DNA from: Phytophthora hibernalis
Taxonomy: Eukaryota; Oomycota; Peronosporomycetes; Peronosporales; Peronosporaceae
Assembly (NCBI GenBank): GCA_012656075.1
Contig: JAAKBF010000063.1
Coordinates: forward strand, 1-64,000
Length of the DNA: 64,000 nt
Direction: 5' to 3'
Program-made: the position numbers and the translations under genes
Shown: in pieces, positions 54,846 through 64,000 of the stretch
How the letters are laid out: every line of letters starts with the position of its first letter
Numbering within the stretch: the stretch's first letter is position 1
Notes under the pieces: model-generated
Told to the model about the DNA's origin: nothing
The model's input: the letters and a program-made list of their open reading frames with translations, nothing else
The model's database searches: none

Positions 54846-56204
54846 CGGCCCCAAATAAATTAGGCGAGCGACGCTCATGCGTGGGCTGTTTGGAGACGCG
54901 CTGTGACCATCCGCAGCGACAGCGTCCTTGTTGCCTCGGCTGCTTGAACCGGATACTGCTCGAAGCAGTTCGACACCCAGCGTCCCAGCAGCTTGATTGA
55001 TAGCTGACTCGCTTCGCCAGTCAGTAGAGCGGTTGCTCCCGATTCGTATCGAGTGCGTCGAGTACTTGGTCTCTGGAACTCCTGCGCTGGATGCCGTCGC
55101 CCTGAGCACAGCTGCGACTTCGGCTGAGCTGGTTTCGCCGCAGAGGTATGTATTGTTGTCAGACAGCTCAGCTCGAGCACGGAGAATGTGCTTTAATCCT
55201 TCCACAGGGCAGATAATTTGATCGCCCGATGCGTGCATCGTTCACCACGCACCGCGACCGTATTGGTCATTCTTTGACTAAACCGATTGTGACGAAGGTT
55301 GCCGCTGCTGGTGTGGTCGGTTTGCCGTGGTGGTCGGACAAGAATACGTTTTCTTGCTTCAAACAGTAAAAGTGCCGCGTGGTTCCGATTTTCAGATACT
55401 CAGACCGCCTCAACAGGAAGAAGCCCATAAGAATGGATCCCCACAAAAGACGTTGCTGTGGCCGCTGAAAATCGATGCGTCGATGAAGGAAGCGCAGGAA
55501 CGCAGGCGTAATGGGCTGTAGCTTGTGAACTGGAGGCGAAAGACGCTTGATTCCTTGCATGAGGAGCAAAAATTCGGGGGACGAATACAGGTCGATTACC
55601 CTGTAGCGCCGATGATACCATCGAATGCCTGCATGTTTCAATTTGATGGTTCCGAATGTGTTGCCGTGTCCGCGCCGATTCCACCCGTGTTTCCAGCAGT
55701 AAGCAACGAAGCAGCCACATACTCGATCGCCCCGGCTGCTCGAGCCACGGGGACCACCCGAGTTGTTGTGAGAATTCACTCCATTGGCGCCAGTAGAGAC
55801 TGTATTTTCCAGTAGAGCTGTCTGCAATACCTCGTCCGCGGAGAACGACTCCCAGGCGCTCCAGAGATTGTCGAATGGTGGAATTATCTTGACCTGTGTC
55901 CAAGAATGAGAAAGGTTAGTCCACGTGGTGTACAGGGGTGGTCCGCATTCCAAGCTCTTGAACCGGCGTCCGCCATTAAATTCTCTTCTCCAGCAATGTG
56001 CCGTGCTGAACACGTGAACGAGTGTCGAAATTCCTCCAGTGAAATGAGGCGGTTGTACATACGCGCGGTCGGTTGCCTGCTGGAGCGTTTTGATAACCAC
56101 GCCACTGCGCTTGTATTGTCGATCCACATACAGACGTTGCTGCGATTACGACCTGTTGAAGTCCAGTACGATCCCCAGTGGATGGCGGCTAGGACCGCAC
56201 TCAT
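54846..56204 (-). pseudogene. Ngaro RNase H end and tyrosine recombinase, frameshifted
   Basis: From 56204 leftwards: an RNase H-like part (MWIDNTSAVAWLSKRSS, then RHIAGEENLMADAGSR); a linker region open in two frames; YSSPEFLLLMQGIKRLSPPV; WGSILMGFFLLRRSEYLKIG with the first catalytic Arg; ETKYSTHSIRIGSNRS with H-x-x-R; and in another frame LSIKLLGRWVSNCFEQYPV with the nucleophile Tyr. All R-H-R-Y positions are visible, spread over three frames (changes near 55870, 55260 and 55080). Such recombinases integrate circular cDNA in place of a DDE integrase. Confidence 0.75.
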
Positions 56205-56212
56205 GCGTTATC

Positions 56213-57520
56213 TTACGTTGATGGAATTGTCCTTCTTTGATGCGGAAAAGCTGTTTCGAACTGTCTGACTGAATTCGAGTCGAATATACTGGCGAAGGCG
56301 GGGTCGAGTGCACAAATTCCAGTGTCCGAGGCGTCCATCATCACGTGATGCGTTGGCGGCTGTAAGTGCGCAAAATGCTCCACAGGTATCGTACTAAATT
56401 GCTGTTCCGAAGTTAAGACCGCACGAAACCAGGTAAGATCGTCGCGAACATCCGAGGGTACATGTCTGCGTTCGAGCTGGTTGCTAAATGTTGTGCCGAA
56501 TGCCTGCACGTTTTGGTAGAAGGATCGTGTCGCCGGAAAGCATGTGGATACGTAGCGGAGACTGCCGATGAGGTTGTTAATTTGTGAACGTGATGTCGAA
56601 CTTGCGGTCATTATTTCATCGATGCGTGCCCGTGCTTTGCGAATCTTTTCTTGTGGAACGGAGACTGTACCATCGTTTGTGTTCCACAACAGTCTTAGCG
56701 CCTTGGTTTTCGTCGACCACTGGGTGAACTTGTCTTCATTCAGGGCCTGTGGTCCTAACACTGTAGCCATAGCCTTACGTATCGCAAAGTTTGCTTCCAA
56801 GCATCTTGTTCCTGTGGAAATTTCGACACAGGTATGATCATCACACCACACACTGCCGGTAAATAGACTGGGGTCGGCTGGTGAGAGACGAGCATGTGGA
56901 CGTTGAGTCTCGTCCAGTACGTTGATGTGATATCCGGCTACAGAATAAAATGCCGGGGACCCGCACCATCCAAATCCACACGATAAGTCAATTATCACGT
57001 AGCCATCGAGTAGGAAGGCGAACATGTGAACGTGATCAGCGTTTACTGGGATGTGTCGAAAGGCCCCTGAGACGTCTCCTATCATCATTAGCAGGGGATG
57101 ACCAGGGAACCGAGTGCGTAGCTGCCAAATACGACGAGCTATATCCTTCGGAGGGTTGTAAGCAATCTCAGGGAAAATACTGCGATCAGTGAAGTCGTTT
57201 ACCGCGAACCCTGTTGGGTACGAGAAGTCATTAGCCACACGAATGTCTGGCTGCGGTCCGGCCTTGTCGACGACCCCAATGGAACTAATGACGATATTTG
57301 TCCACGTATCTAGCAGGTCTGCTTCCATTACCAGATAGCGCCCTTCTCGATGACCTTTGGCGACGTGCAGTCGAATACGTTCTAAATGACGGTGAATTGA
57401 CTGGTGGTTTGGCGGGCGCTGTGATTGCACTAGTGGTCGCTGAGGGATCCATCGAGGCTTGACACCTTCTCGAACGATTAAATTCCATAGAAGTGTCATT
57501 TTGCGCAAATGTGGATCCAC
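56213..57520 (-). CDS. Ngaro reverse transcriptase with RNase H start
   Basis: 435 codons, open throughout. Reverse transcriptase landmarks: VDKAGPQPDIRVANDFSYPT (fingers); LMMIGDVSGAFRHIPV with the first catalytic Asp; LSCGFGWCGSPAFYSVAGY; VWCDDHTCVE with the catalytic Asp pair, where the usual Y/F-x-D-D is C-D-D; ALRLLWNTNDGTVS; and VMMDASDTGICAL, the start of RNase H. The order and the unusual CDD motif fit DIRS/Ngaro-type enzymes. The frame ends at 56213, a few bases before the rest of RNase H continues in another frame, so translation may have been continuous in the active element. Confidence 0.85.
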   Translation of the reverse strand: MDPHLRKMTLLWNLIVREGVKPRWIPQRPLVQSQRPPNHQSIHRHLERIRLHVAKGHREGRYLVMEADLLDTWTNIVISSIGVVDKAGPQPDIRVANDFSYPTGFAVNDFTDRSIFPEIAYNPPKDIARRIWQLRTRFPGHPLLMMIGDVSGAFRHIPVNADHVHMFAFLLDGYVIIDLSCGFGWCGSPAFYSVAGYHINVLDETQRPHARLSPADPSLFTGSVWCDDHTCVEISTGTRCLEANFAIRKAMATVLGPQALNEDKFTQWSTKTKALRLLWNTNDGTVSVPQEKIRKARARIDEIMTASSTSRSQINNLIGSLRYVSTCFPATRSFYQNVQAFGTTFSNQLERRHVPSDVRDDLTWFRAVLTSEQQFSTIPVEHFAHLQPPTHHVMMDASDTGICALDPAFASIFDSNSVRQFETAFPHQRRTIPST

Positions 57521-58109
57521 TGGTAGGGGAGCTCGAAAAGATCCTTGTTCGGGCGGGTGTCGTCTGGAGTTTCGTCTCGGAGGAGCCGCACAAACTGCTC
57601 AAGCGGCAGCTTCAGCTTCCTGGCCAGCTCCGAGTGGGCTCAAATTCGCTCAGTGTCGAGAAACTTAAAGGGAGCCTCGCGTGTTCTTGGTATCACCACA
57701 TTGTGTCTCGATGCAATGTCCCGTATCGAAGACGCCTGTGCGCTTCGAACTGCTGACAAACGGCGATTTGAGACTTATGAAAAACCGTGTACGCGAGTTG
57801 TTGTCGTTTGCAGAATGAATTGTATTCTGGCGACGTCTGTGTATCGCTCTGCTGTTCACCCAGGGCCTGTACCCGTGGGGCTTGCTGTACTGAACTGAAG
57901 GAGACATGTGCCTCGCTATGTGGCTTGTTGATGTTGTACCCAACCGCTATCGGATCTGGAACCTGGCGTCACAGATCTTTAAATTCAGGTGCCAGACCCA
58001 GGAAATGCTCATCGATCCAGTTCTTGGCATCAGCCGGTAATGCTAGAGGCTTGAAATGCGCTCGGTTGGGATCGAAACATTTGCCGGGCACAGGTCCAGA
58101 GCAACCTTT

Positions 58110-58658
58110 CTAGGACATGTACCTCATGCACATCACTTTGCTGCCTTGCTTCGGAAGAAGCGCAAGGAGGTCCTTCGGCACTGCTGAAGCTTTTACAGTC
58201 CGGTTTTCACGAGAGAAAAGTGTCCGTGTGCTTCCCAACGTCCGACTGGTTGGAACAGATGCCGGTGTAGACTGTCGTCGAACTTGCTGGGATTGATATA
58301 GCTCCATGAGGTGGTCGTCACTCCGAACAAATTCCTGTCCGACAAGTACGGCGGTCTGTAGGCTGCCTGTGATTACTTCGCTCCGAAACTTTCCAAGTTT
58401 TGCGTTGATCCAGTAGACAAGCATGTTGCAAGTGTCTGCATCTGGTCGAGAGAAGGCTGCGTGCTTCTCCATGAAGTCGGCGCCCACCTTGATGAAGTCG
58501 TACACTGTGGAGTTGTAGAACCTCTTGGCGAAACAAAGAAGAGTCCCGAAGGCCTCGACGATCTCACCGATGTTAGTTGGTGGAGCCGCTGGTTGGGGCG
58601 CGTTTGAACGCCCGAAATTAGTCATGTTGACTGCACTCGTTGTTGTTTGCATCCCCAT
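58110..58658 (-). CDS. Ngaro gag-like protein
   Basis: 182 codons starting MGMQTTTSAVNMTNFGRSN. A helical domain follows (EIVEAFGTLLCFAKRFYNST, DFIKVGADFMEKHAAF), then an S/T/R-rich linker. Downstream of the stop, a shifted frame reads GCSGPVPGKCFDPNRAHFKP, which might be a degenerate zinc knuckle. Its position between repeat A and the RT frame suggests the nucleocapsid-type protein of the element. No close family named. Confidence 0.55.
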   Translation of the reverse strand: MGMQTTTSAVNMTNFGRSNAPQPAAPPTNIGEIVEAFGTLLCFAKRFYNSTVYDFIKVGADFMEKHAAFSRPDADTCNMLVYWINAKLGKFRSEVITGSLQTAVLVGQEFVRSDDHLMELYQSQQVRRQSTPASVPTSRTLGSTRTLFSRENRTVKASAVPKDLLALLPKQGSKVMCMRYMS

Positions 58659-58661
58659 TTC

Positions 58662-59842
58662 TTAGAATACTCGGCGGAAGTGCATCAACGAAAGACCGCG
58701 GATACCGAAACTGAAGTCGTATGCACCGCGGAGAACAGGAGGCGTTGCTAGAAACTTGCTCTGTCGAGACTGTTGTGCGGCTTCCAGAACCGCTTGATCG
58801 TTCTTACCTAATGTGGAGGGATGCCCAATCGCGTCTCGAACTTGACGTTCAACCTGGGACGGACGAAACGCGGAGGCGTGGCTGTCGGTACGTGTCTCCA
58901 AGGCAGGAATATCGATATCATCTGTCAGCATCAGGTCACGGTACTCCGATTCCGCGTATCGAGCGCGTTTCCGAAGTGGTCGGTTTTTAAGGTACACTAA
59001 GGTGATATCTGCTTATCTGGATGCTTCAGCGTCTGCTTTTCCTTCATCATCTGTATCACTAAAAGTCAGATCAACATTGTTAGTAGGTCGAAGTGGCGTG
59101 GTCCTGTTGGCACCAGCCGATTTAGAGGCTTCCAGCTCCAATAGCGCTGAGTCCTTGAACACGTCAAGAGGCTGCTTGCCGGGAACCGCAAGCTCGCAGT
59201 CGATGATGTGCTGGCACCGCACGTGGACGATTTCGAGGATGTCCGGTCGAATCAGAGGAACACGTTGATCGGGTTCCAGGGGACACTTAACATGGTGGCC
59301 GTTACACTGGTGGGTAAACCAGATCTGCTCTTTCCGCATGCAGCGATTACTTGGTTCTGCTTGTCGAGAAGCTCCAGAGCATTGAGAACAGTGCGATTGA
59401 CCGATGATCCAGTGCGTAACGCGTAATTGAGCCGATCGACTGCGATAACTGTCGAAGTACTGAATAGCTGGATATGCAGTGTCTGCGCGTCGCTGAGGAC
59501 ATGAAGCTGGGCAAGGCGGCCTTGCATAGAATAACCGGTAACAAGGCCGTAAGCCCACTGATCGCTGGTCTCCCCGTCTGTCTGGACAAATGCGATAGGG
59601 TGGCCGACGTAGGATCCTGGCCACAGTTCTGCCTCCGCCGACACGACGATGCGATGGCGCAGAACAGCGACCTTGACGTCGAATTGTGGTTCGTCGACAC
59701 TCGCATCTGGACCTGCCTTCTGGACGATAGCAGTATTACCTTGGACCCGCACAACAGACAAATACGAGAATCCTTCTAGTGACGGTACGTGAGCCGGGCC
59801 GACAAAGGCGAAGGCACCAGAAACGACGTTGGCACTGGACAT
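58662..59842 (-). pseudogene. Ngaro 5' ORF, unrecognised, frameshifted
   Basis: From 59842: MSSANVVSGAFAFVGPAHVP, a beta-rich stretch to about 59252, then a second frame (RPDILEIVHVRCQHIIDCEL, to 59013) with an acidic Asp-rich end, and a third frame 58997-58662 ending LSLMHFRRVF. The three read as one chain with one or two frame changes. The cysteine and histidine spacing (HVRCQHIIDCEL) hints at metal binding. It precedes the gag-like frame within the element. Confidence 0.5.
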
Positions 59843-59894
59843 GGTAGCCAGTAGGATGAACGGAGGGTCTTGAGAGTCCGGACAAGAAGCCGCT

Positions 59895-60046
59895 TTAACG
59901 ATCCGAGGAAAATTGAAGACTGACCTAAACTAGCTTCGGCTCTTTCGTGCGCGCCTCGCGTCCTGGTCTGAACCTGAAATAGTGGTGGTTTCGAAACTCC
60001 TGTCGTCTACCAGGAAACCCGAACATCCTCCGAATGTTCCCCATAT
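59895..60046 (-). repeat. Ngaro repeat A, right copy (5' end of the element)
   Basis: Matches 54637-54786. On the minus strand this is the 5' terminal repeat just upstream of the first ORF. No B repeat flanks it, as expected for the A-ORF-B-A-B arrangement. Confidence 0.9.
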
Positions 60047-60300
60047 TTATTCCATCGTCGAGATGATTGGTTCTCTCGAACCAAGTTTCCTTGACTTGAT
60101 AATCTGCTTACTGAAGAACATGAATGCGATAAAAGTTGCGCTAAAATGGGTGGCATGAACGTCCTCCAAACTGGTCACGTTTTTGGAGGCGTCATTCATA
60201 ATCACCTAACGCTCCTTTGGCAGGTCGTTCATTTGAACTATTCTAAGCTCTTGGTCGGTTGACTAGCACGTCACTTTGAGGTAAATCTCAGGACCTCGCG

Positions 60301-62107
60301 ATCGGAATTGGCAATGCCCAGCCCGCAGCAGAGACTCAAACAGGCGTGGAAGCGTACCCAAGTGGAGCTTCATGTCCCGATCGAGTGCTTGCCTTGGCAA
60401 AATACACACGTGAGACAAGGTGGCCTCGTATCATGATGATTTTGTTGGTAACCCCACCGCCGTGCCTCATCATTACGGTGCTAAGTGACGTTTTCCCGCT
60501 CGAAGAACCATCCGAAGGCATCAAAGGCAACAAGATGTTCCAAGTCCGGCAATTCTATAGCTACTTGGTCATGAGCTTCCTATGCGCCCAACAGTTCCGG
60601 ACCAGTGTTCATGCACTCCGTACCCAAACGGGAGAGTGGCAAGAAATACCGTTGTACATGTAGTTGCAGGACTCACTATTGTTGTGTTGTACGGATACGC
60701 TCTCTGGATAGGATTTCCAGTGCCGTTTTCGATCGTTATCGCCATGCCAGCGTGGGTTGTCATTATCACGGTCTCCATGACTATCGAGTGGCTCAGACTC
60801 ATTCAACAGAACCCTGGCACTGGAACAATGGTGATCAACACGATCAAGGTGTGGCTGTGTGAAGTACTGTTTGTGGTCACATACCCACTGTACTTCTACA
60901 TCTTCACGACGCTATCCAAGACAGGGCAAACGTTCTTTGCCTCATTCTTACCCGTGCTCAAGTTGATCATGCGGAATATTTTCACACTGACTGTGGTTCA
61001 CTTAAGTGATGAGATGCCTGAAGTCGTCGTGTTCAACTCGGAAGTCTTTAATGCGTTGTTTGTGTCGTACCGCATGCAGAATTCCCCCTCTTTCGGCACA
61101 ACTTTGATGGTGACGGCTGCTTTACTGATTGAGTTGGCCATGTCGCTTCGAGATGTGAATGACGCTGTTCGTCGAATGGATCAGATAGGAAGACAGCTCG
61201 CCCATGAAGATGTGTACAATGAACCTCGCAATGCTACACCAAAGTCAAGTGCTGGAGCACACATCGTAACCTGCTTGGAGCGCGCAAAAGCATGATACTA
61301 GACCAGCAAGACGCACTTCAAATTCAAGGTATCAAGAAAACTCCCACTAACTCGCGGAGACGTTCCTCGGTCAAGCTGCCCGAGAAAATAATAGAGACCA
61401 GCGAAATGGTATCCGAGAAGACTGCGGATGAGGATTTCAACTTTGAGTCTCCACCAACCATGCGGCTTCATGGAGGAACTCGTATTCAACCAGCACCTGA
61501 GACTGCTTTGAAACCTCGCGATTCGAAGGCGATAACGGCTACTTCGTTGAAGTACATTCTGGAGGTTCGCAGACTTCTCTACCTAACTGAATTTCTCGTC
61601 CTCATTAACTACGTCGGCGTATTCATCCCGCTAGTTTTCTGTAAGTATCGTGCTATCTGCTCACTCATTGCTCGTTTAACCTAACGAGTTTATGGTTTTG
61701 ATTTTCTCCGGGCAGCGATTTACATGGCTGTCATGTTCTCGCTACCCAACCGACTGTACTACGCTCAACTGGCAGAATTGACAAAGGACGAGCTGTATGG
61801 TGCACTCCAGAACGTCATGTTTAACTGTTCTCTTAAGCTCGTTGCACTGGTACTTCTATGCTGGCTGCTGCAGTATCGACTTCGGTTCTCAGCTATTCAT
61901 CAGTTAGCATTCGTCTTGGAGAAGCAGTGGCCAGGTGTGCAGACGAAAATCTGTTTCTGGGTCTTCTACAACATACAGGCGTCGTAACACCACAGTACGA
62001 AGTTAGCTTTACCTATTTTCTTCGTCAACAGGCCTCTTAACCACTACATAGGTTTTGACTACACTTTCAAGTTTGCATGGCTGAACGAAGATCCACGTCA
62101 TTCATGA
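60301..62107 (+). CDS. Multipass membrane protein of an oomycete multicopy family
   Basis: Start not determined: the frame is open from about 60301 (NAQPAAETQTGVEAYPSGAS) without a clear ATG in frame. Hydrophobic segments: MMILLVTPPPCLIITVL (~60435), AGLTIVVLYGYALWIGFPVP (60667-), IVIAMPAWVVIITVSM, EVLFVVTYPLYFYIF, TTLMVTAALLIELAM, LTEFLVLINYVGVFIPLVF, and LKLVALVLLCWLLQ. Introns fit at 61640-61715 and 61984 to about 62032; the last exon ends FDYTFKFAWLNEDPRHS, stop 62105-62107. One-base losses at a C pair (60618-60619) and an A run (61286-61289) break the frame. The family appears several times here (53935, 62640) and I recall it as abundant in Phytophthora, function unknown. Confidence 0.7.
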
Positions 62108-62271
62108 GCAATTCGACAGCTACATAGACTGATTCGCTTTTTACCTTCAGTACTATCTAAACATCGAATTTTCGTCAGATATGTTTTACGTAGTATTTGG
62201 TTTACGGATCTACTCAAAGGTGCAGTTGTCTCGTGCTACGGTAGGTCGTAGCATTGAGTGAGTGGGAGCTC

Positions 62272-62426
62272 TTACAGGCAGCAACGCTCCTCCACCGTGG
62301 TGTTCAGGGCGCCACTTCCTTCGGTCGAATCGAACGGAGCAAACTCCTCGGGGCAGCCTTGCCTTGGACAGAGAGGGCGGTAGCGACGACCAGGAGAAGA
62401 GTAGCGAAGAAGGTGAACTTGGTCAT
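62272..62426 (-). CDS. Small secreted protein, copy 1, one-base deletion
   Basis: Starts MTKFTFFATLLLVVATALS, a signal peptide of about 22 residues, followed by a short acidic mature part (EEFAPFDSTEGSGALNTTVE) ending E-R-C-C-L. The full frame would be 51 residues, but the coding stretch is 155 bases, one short, at a C run (complement of 62351-62353), so the mature part is shifted in this copy. An oomycete initiator-like motif lies 45-62 bases upstream. No known family. Confidence 0.7.
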
Positions 62427-62470
62427 GGTGGTTGGTTGGTGGTGGTGGTAGGTAAAGCGTGAGCTTGGTG

Positions 62471-62488
62471 AAGTAAATTGATGAATGA
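62471..62488 (-). promoter_or_regulatory. Oomycete initiator-like motif of secreted-protein copy 1
   Basis: Minus strand reads TCATTCATCAATTTACTT, very close to the combined initiator and flanking promoter region described for oomycetes (TCATTYYNCAWTTTNYY). It is 45 bases or more from the ATG at 62426, the usual distance. Confidence 0.6.
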
Positions 62489-62639
62489 GGTGAAGGAACG
62501 GAGAACTGCTGAAAAAGCTTCTTGGTGCTGTACTCGTGCAATCAAAAGACGAAGTCGAAGGTGGTTGAAAGGGTTTGCTTGGACCAGTAGAGGTTGCTAG
62601 AATTCATCCTGAAATATGAAGAGAACAGTTGATGTGATG

Positions 62640-62800
62640 GCAATGGAACCAAACTCTCGATCGTCTGGTACTTGTAGAATTGCTCATGGGTGATGCGGGA
62701 TCTTCCTTCAACCATGTAAACTTGAACGTGTAGTCGAAATTTTGTGGGTGGCAAAGCAGTGGTTGAGAGGTAAAAAGTTGGTAACTTTGGGTATCTCGTC
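62640..62800 (-). pseudogene. Last exon of the transmembrane family, inverted fragment
   Basis: The minus strand carries TCAACCACTGCT, then FDYTFKFTWLKEDP, matching the last exon of the gene ending at 62107 (FDYTFKFAWLNEDP). Similarity goes on into the 3' flank (ATGAGCAATTCTACA against ATGAGCAATTCGACA). Only this exon is present; it lies just upstream (minus strand sense) of secreted-protein copy 1. Confidence 0.7.
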
Positions 62801-63034
62801 GCCGAAGAGCGAGCGTAGATTTCTGTACATCATTTTCATCACCGGTAGCAACGTGGAGAACCACGTCTGAGTTTCTGAGGCGAATTAACCAATTGTATCA
62901 ACTCGGCGGAAAAAATGCATCGGTGTACGATGGTTAGGCAGCAAAGCTTGTAGTTGATTAACGTCACCAACAAGAACATATCACACGCGCACACACGCAA
63001 TTACAAAACGAATTCTCCGGAACTTAGTTGCGTG
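62801..63034. other. Intergenic stretch, no gene seen
   Basis: Mixed sequence between the inverted exon fragment and the left arm of the terminal inverted repeat. A CACACGCGCACACACG tract lies near 62981. Confidence 0.3.
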
Positions 63035-63143
63035 TTGTCGGGTGGGTATTAAAGGAAAGTGAGCTAGACACCAAAACTACATTTCAGTATCATCTCGTAG
63101 TTCTTCAGTTGGTGGTGGTAGTAGTGGCATTTCGCCAGTGTTC

Positions 63144-63299
63144 TTAGAGGCAGCAACGCTCCTCCACCGTGGTGTTCAGGGCGCCACTTCCTTCGCTCGG
63201 ATCGAACGGAGCGAACTCCTCAGGGGCAGCCTTGCCTTGGACTGAGAGGGCGGTAGCGAGGACCAGGAGAAGAGCAGCGAAGAAGGCGAACTTGGCCAT
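63144..63299 (-). CDS. Small secreted protein, copy 2, intact
   Basis: 156 bases, 51 residues. The signal peptide starts MAKFAFFAALLLVLATALS with likely cleavage after VQG; the mature peptide is about 29 residues, acidic, with the core EEFAPFDPSEGSGALNTTVE and end E-R-C-C-L. The only cysteines are the last two before the terminal Leu, which is unusual for a secreted cysteine-containing peptide. No transmembrane segment after the signal, no RxLR or similar host-translocation motif. This is the only copy of the three with an unbroken frame. No family recognised. Confidence 0.8.
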   Translation of the reverse strand: MAKFAFFAALLLVLATALSVQGKAAPEEFAPFDPSEGSGALNTTVEERCCL

Positions 63300-63339
63300 A
63301 GTTGTGAGTGTTGGTGGTTGGAGGAAGCTTGGGTTTGGC

Positions 63340-63357
63340 GAAGCAAGTTTTGAATGA
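63340..63357 (-). promoter_or_regulatory. Initiator-like motif of secreted-protein copy 2
   Basis: Minus strand TCATTCAAAACTTGCTTC, about 41-58 bases upstream of the ATG at 63299; the mirror image of the motif before copy 3. Confidence 0.5.
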
Positions 63358-63679
63358 CTTCAAGAAGGAAGTAGAGATCGGATATAATAGTAGTGCTGGT
63401 GTAATCGTGTTCATCAGCCAAGGACTAATATTGAATTTCGAACGAATCCAAAGTTCTCCCAGCGGTACCAATCCTATGTATACAGAAGATGGTGTATCCA
63501 TTATCTGGAAAGCCCGCTGGTCGGGAGTACAATTGCTCGCGTCATCAGCAAAGGTAAACTTGTAAACTATTGAGGCTAATAGGATTGGTATTCGCTCGAA
63601 ATTCAATATTAGTCCTTGGCTGATGAACACGATTACACCAGCACTACTATTATATCCGATCTCTACTTCCTTCTTGAAG

Positions 63680-63697
63680 TCATTCAAAACTTGCTTC
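63680..63697 (+). promoter_or_regulatory. Initiator-like motif of secreted-protein copy 3
   Basis: TCATTCAAAACTTGCTTC, 41-58 bases before the ATG at 63738; resembles the oomycete initiator TCATTYY but the flanking CAWTTT part is weak. Confidence 0.5.
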
Positions 63698-63737
63698 GCC
63701 AAACCCAAGCTTCCTCCAACCACCAACACTCACAACT

Positions 63738-63892
63738 ATGGCCAAGTTCGCCTTCTTCGCTGCTCTTCTCCTGGTCCTCGCTACCGCCCTCTCAGTCCAA
63801 GGCAAGGCTGCCCTGAGGAGTTCGCTCCGTTCGATCCGAGCGAAGGAAGTGGCGCCCTGAACACCACGGTGGAGGAGCGTTGCTGCCTCTAA
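63738..63892 (+). CDS. Small secreted protein, copy 3, one-base deletion
   Basis: Same gene as copy 2 in the other orientation. 155 bases rather than 156: the C run at 63811-63813 is one short, so the frame after the signal peptide shifts and ends early as written. Since copy 2 has the full run and the arms are otherwise almost identical, this may be a consensus error. Head to head with copy 2, 438 bp between the ATGs. Confidence 0.75.
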
Positions 63893-64000
63893 GAACACTG
63901 GCGAAATGCCACTACTACCACCACCAACTGAAGAACTACGAGATGATACTGAAATGTAGTTTTGGTGTCTAGCTCACTTTCCTTTAATACCCACCGACAA

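Larger units (their letters stand above)
54557..60046 (-). mobile_element. Ngaro-type tyrosine-recombinase retrotransposon with split direct repeats
   Basis: Transcribed leftwards. Repeat A (about 150 bp) occurs at 59895-60046 and 54637-54786; repeat B (62-75 bp) occurs at 54784-54845 and 54557-54631. On the minus strand the order is A - ORFs - B - A - B, the split direct repeat layout known from Ngaro elements. Between them lie gag-like frames, reverse transcriptase with RNase H, and a tyrosine recombinase; there is no DDE integrase. Total about 5.5 kb. The A copies are over 95% alike by eye, implying fairly recent insertion, yet several frames are broken. Confidence 0.88.
63035..63478. repeat. 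Left arm of a large inverted repeat
   Basis: About 420-440 bp matching the reverse complement of 63581-64000 with only a handful of differences: a C in a homopolymer, a few substitutions and one 19-base insertion near the centre. It contains secreted-protein copy 2 with its upstream region and 3' flank. Confidence 0.9.
63581..64000. repeat. Right arm of a large inverted repeat, cut by window edge
   Basis: Reverse-oriented copy of 63035-63478. Similarity continues to the last base of the window, so the arm is longer than seen. The centre (about 63479-63580) is roughly 100 bp of unmatched sequence. Confidence 0.9.

Noticed and set aside
63220..63729. 169-codon minus-strand frame across the inverted repeat centre
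   Set aside because: It is open only because of the palindrome and contains the secreted-protein region in a wrong frame.
1..64000. CRISPR arrays, prokaryotic operons, riboswitches
   Set aside because: Regular repeats present are tRNA units or minisatellites; genes have spliceosomal introns. Nothing prokaryotic was seen.

Overview
The window looks like nuclear DNA of an oomycete, most likely a Phytophthora-type genome. The evidence is the short spliceosomal introns (about 55-80 bp in most genes, GT..AG, sometimes with a CTAAC branch), an oomycete-style initiator motif near small secreted-protein genes, a cilium gene (zoospores), and transposon families common in oomycetes (Crypton-type tyrosine recombinase, Ngaro, FAR1-type MULE, PIF/Harbinger, mariner). 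No prokaryotic operon structure is present.

Layout. (1) 1-14192: tandem array of about 9.6 units of ~1.47 kb, each with one tRNA-Gly(UCC) and one tRNA-Gly(CCC) gene. It enters from outside the window and ends abruptly inside a decayed mariner transposase. (2) 14193-18650: transposon debris (mariner, FAR1-type MULE, a small inverted-repeat element) and non-coding DNA. (3) 18692-29980: the only ordinary gene-rich block, about 11 kb with closely packed genes on both strands: RadA/Sms-like ATPase, a small basic protein, MutY-type adenine glycosylase, NAA60-like N-alpha-acetyltransferase, CFAP418 (C8orf37)-like ciliary protein, a divergent photolyase/cryptochrome-like protein, and three unrecognised genes. 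Two of the recognised genes (RadA, MutY) and the photolyase-like gene point to DNA repair, but I see no sign of joint regulation; closeness is normal in oomycete gene islands. (4) 30000-53900: repeat-rich desert with Crypton, two LTR-like arms in inverted orientation, gag-like open frames, Harbinger and MULE remnants, MITE-like elements, hairpins and minisatellites. (5) 53935-60046: an orphan exon of a transmembrane family followed by a Ngaro retrotransposon that keeps the diagnostic split direct repeats. (6) 60301-64000: a transmembrane-family gene, then three copies of a 51-residue small secreted protein gene, two of them head to head in a near-perfect inverted repeat that runs off the window.

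Many otherwise good genes carry one-base breaks, mostly at homopolymers (MutY, NAA60-like, transmembrane gene, two secreted-protein copies, the basic-protein gene and several tRNA copies). This pattern suggests residual long-read consensus errors as much as real decay, so single-frameshift 'pseudogenes' here should be treated with caution. Most open frames inside the tRNA array and in 30-53 kb are fortuitous or transposon relics and are left out.
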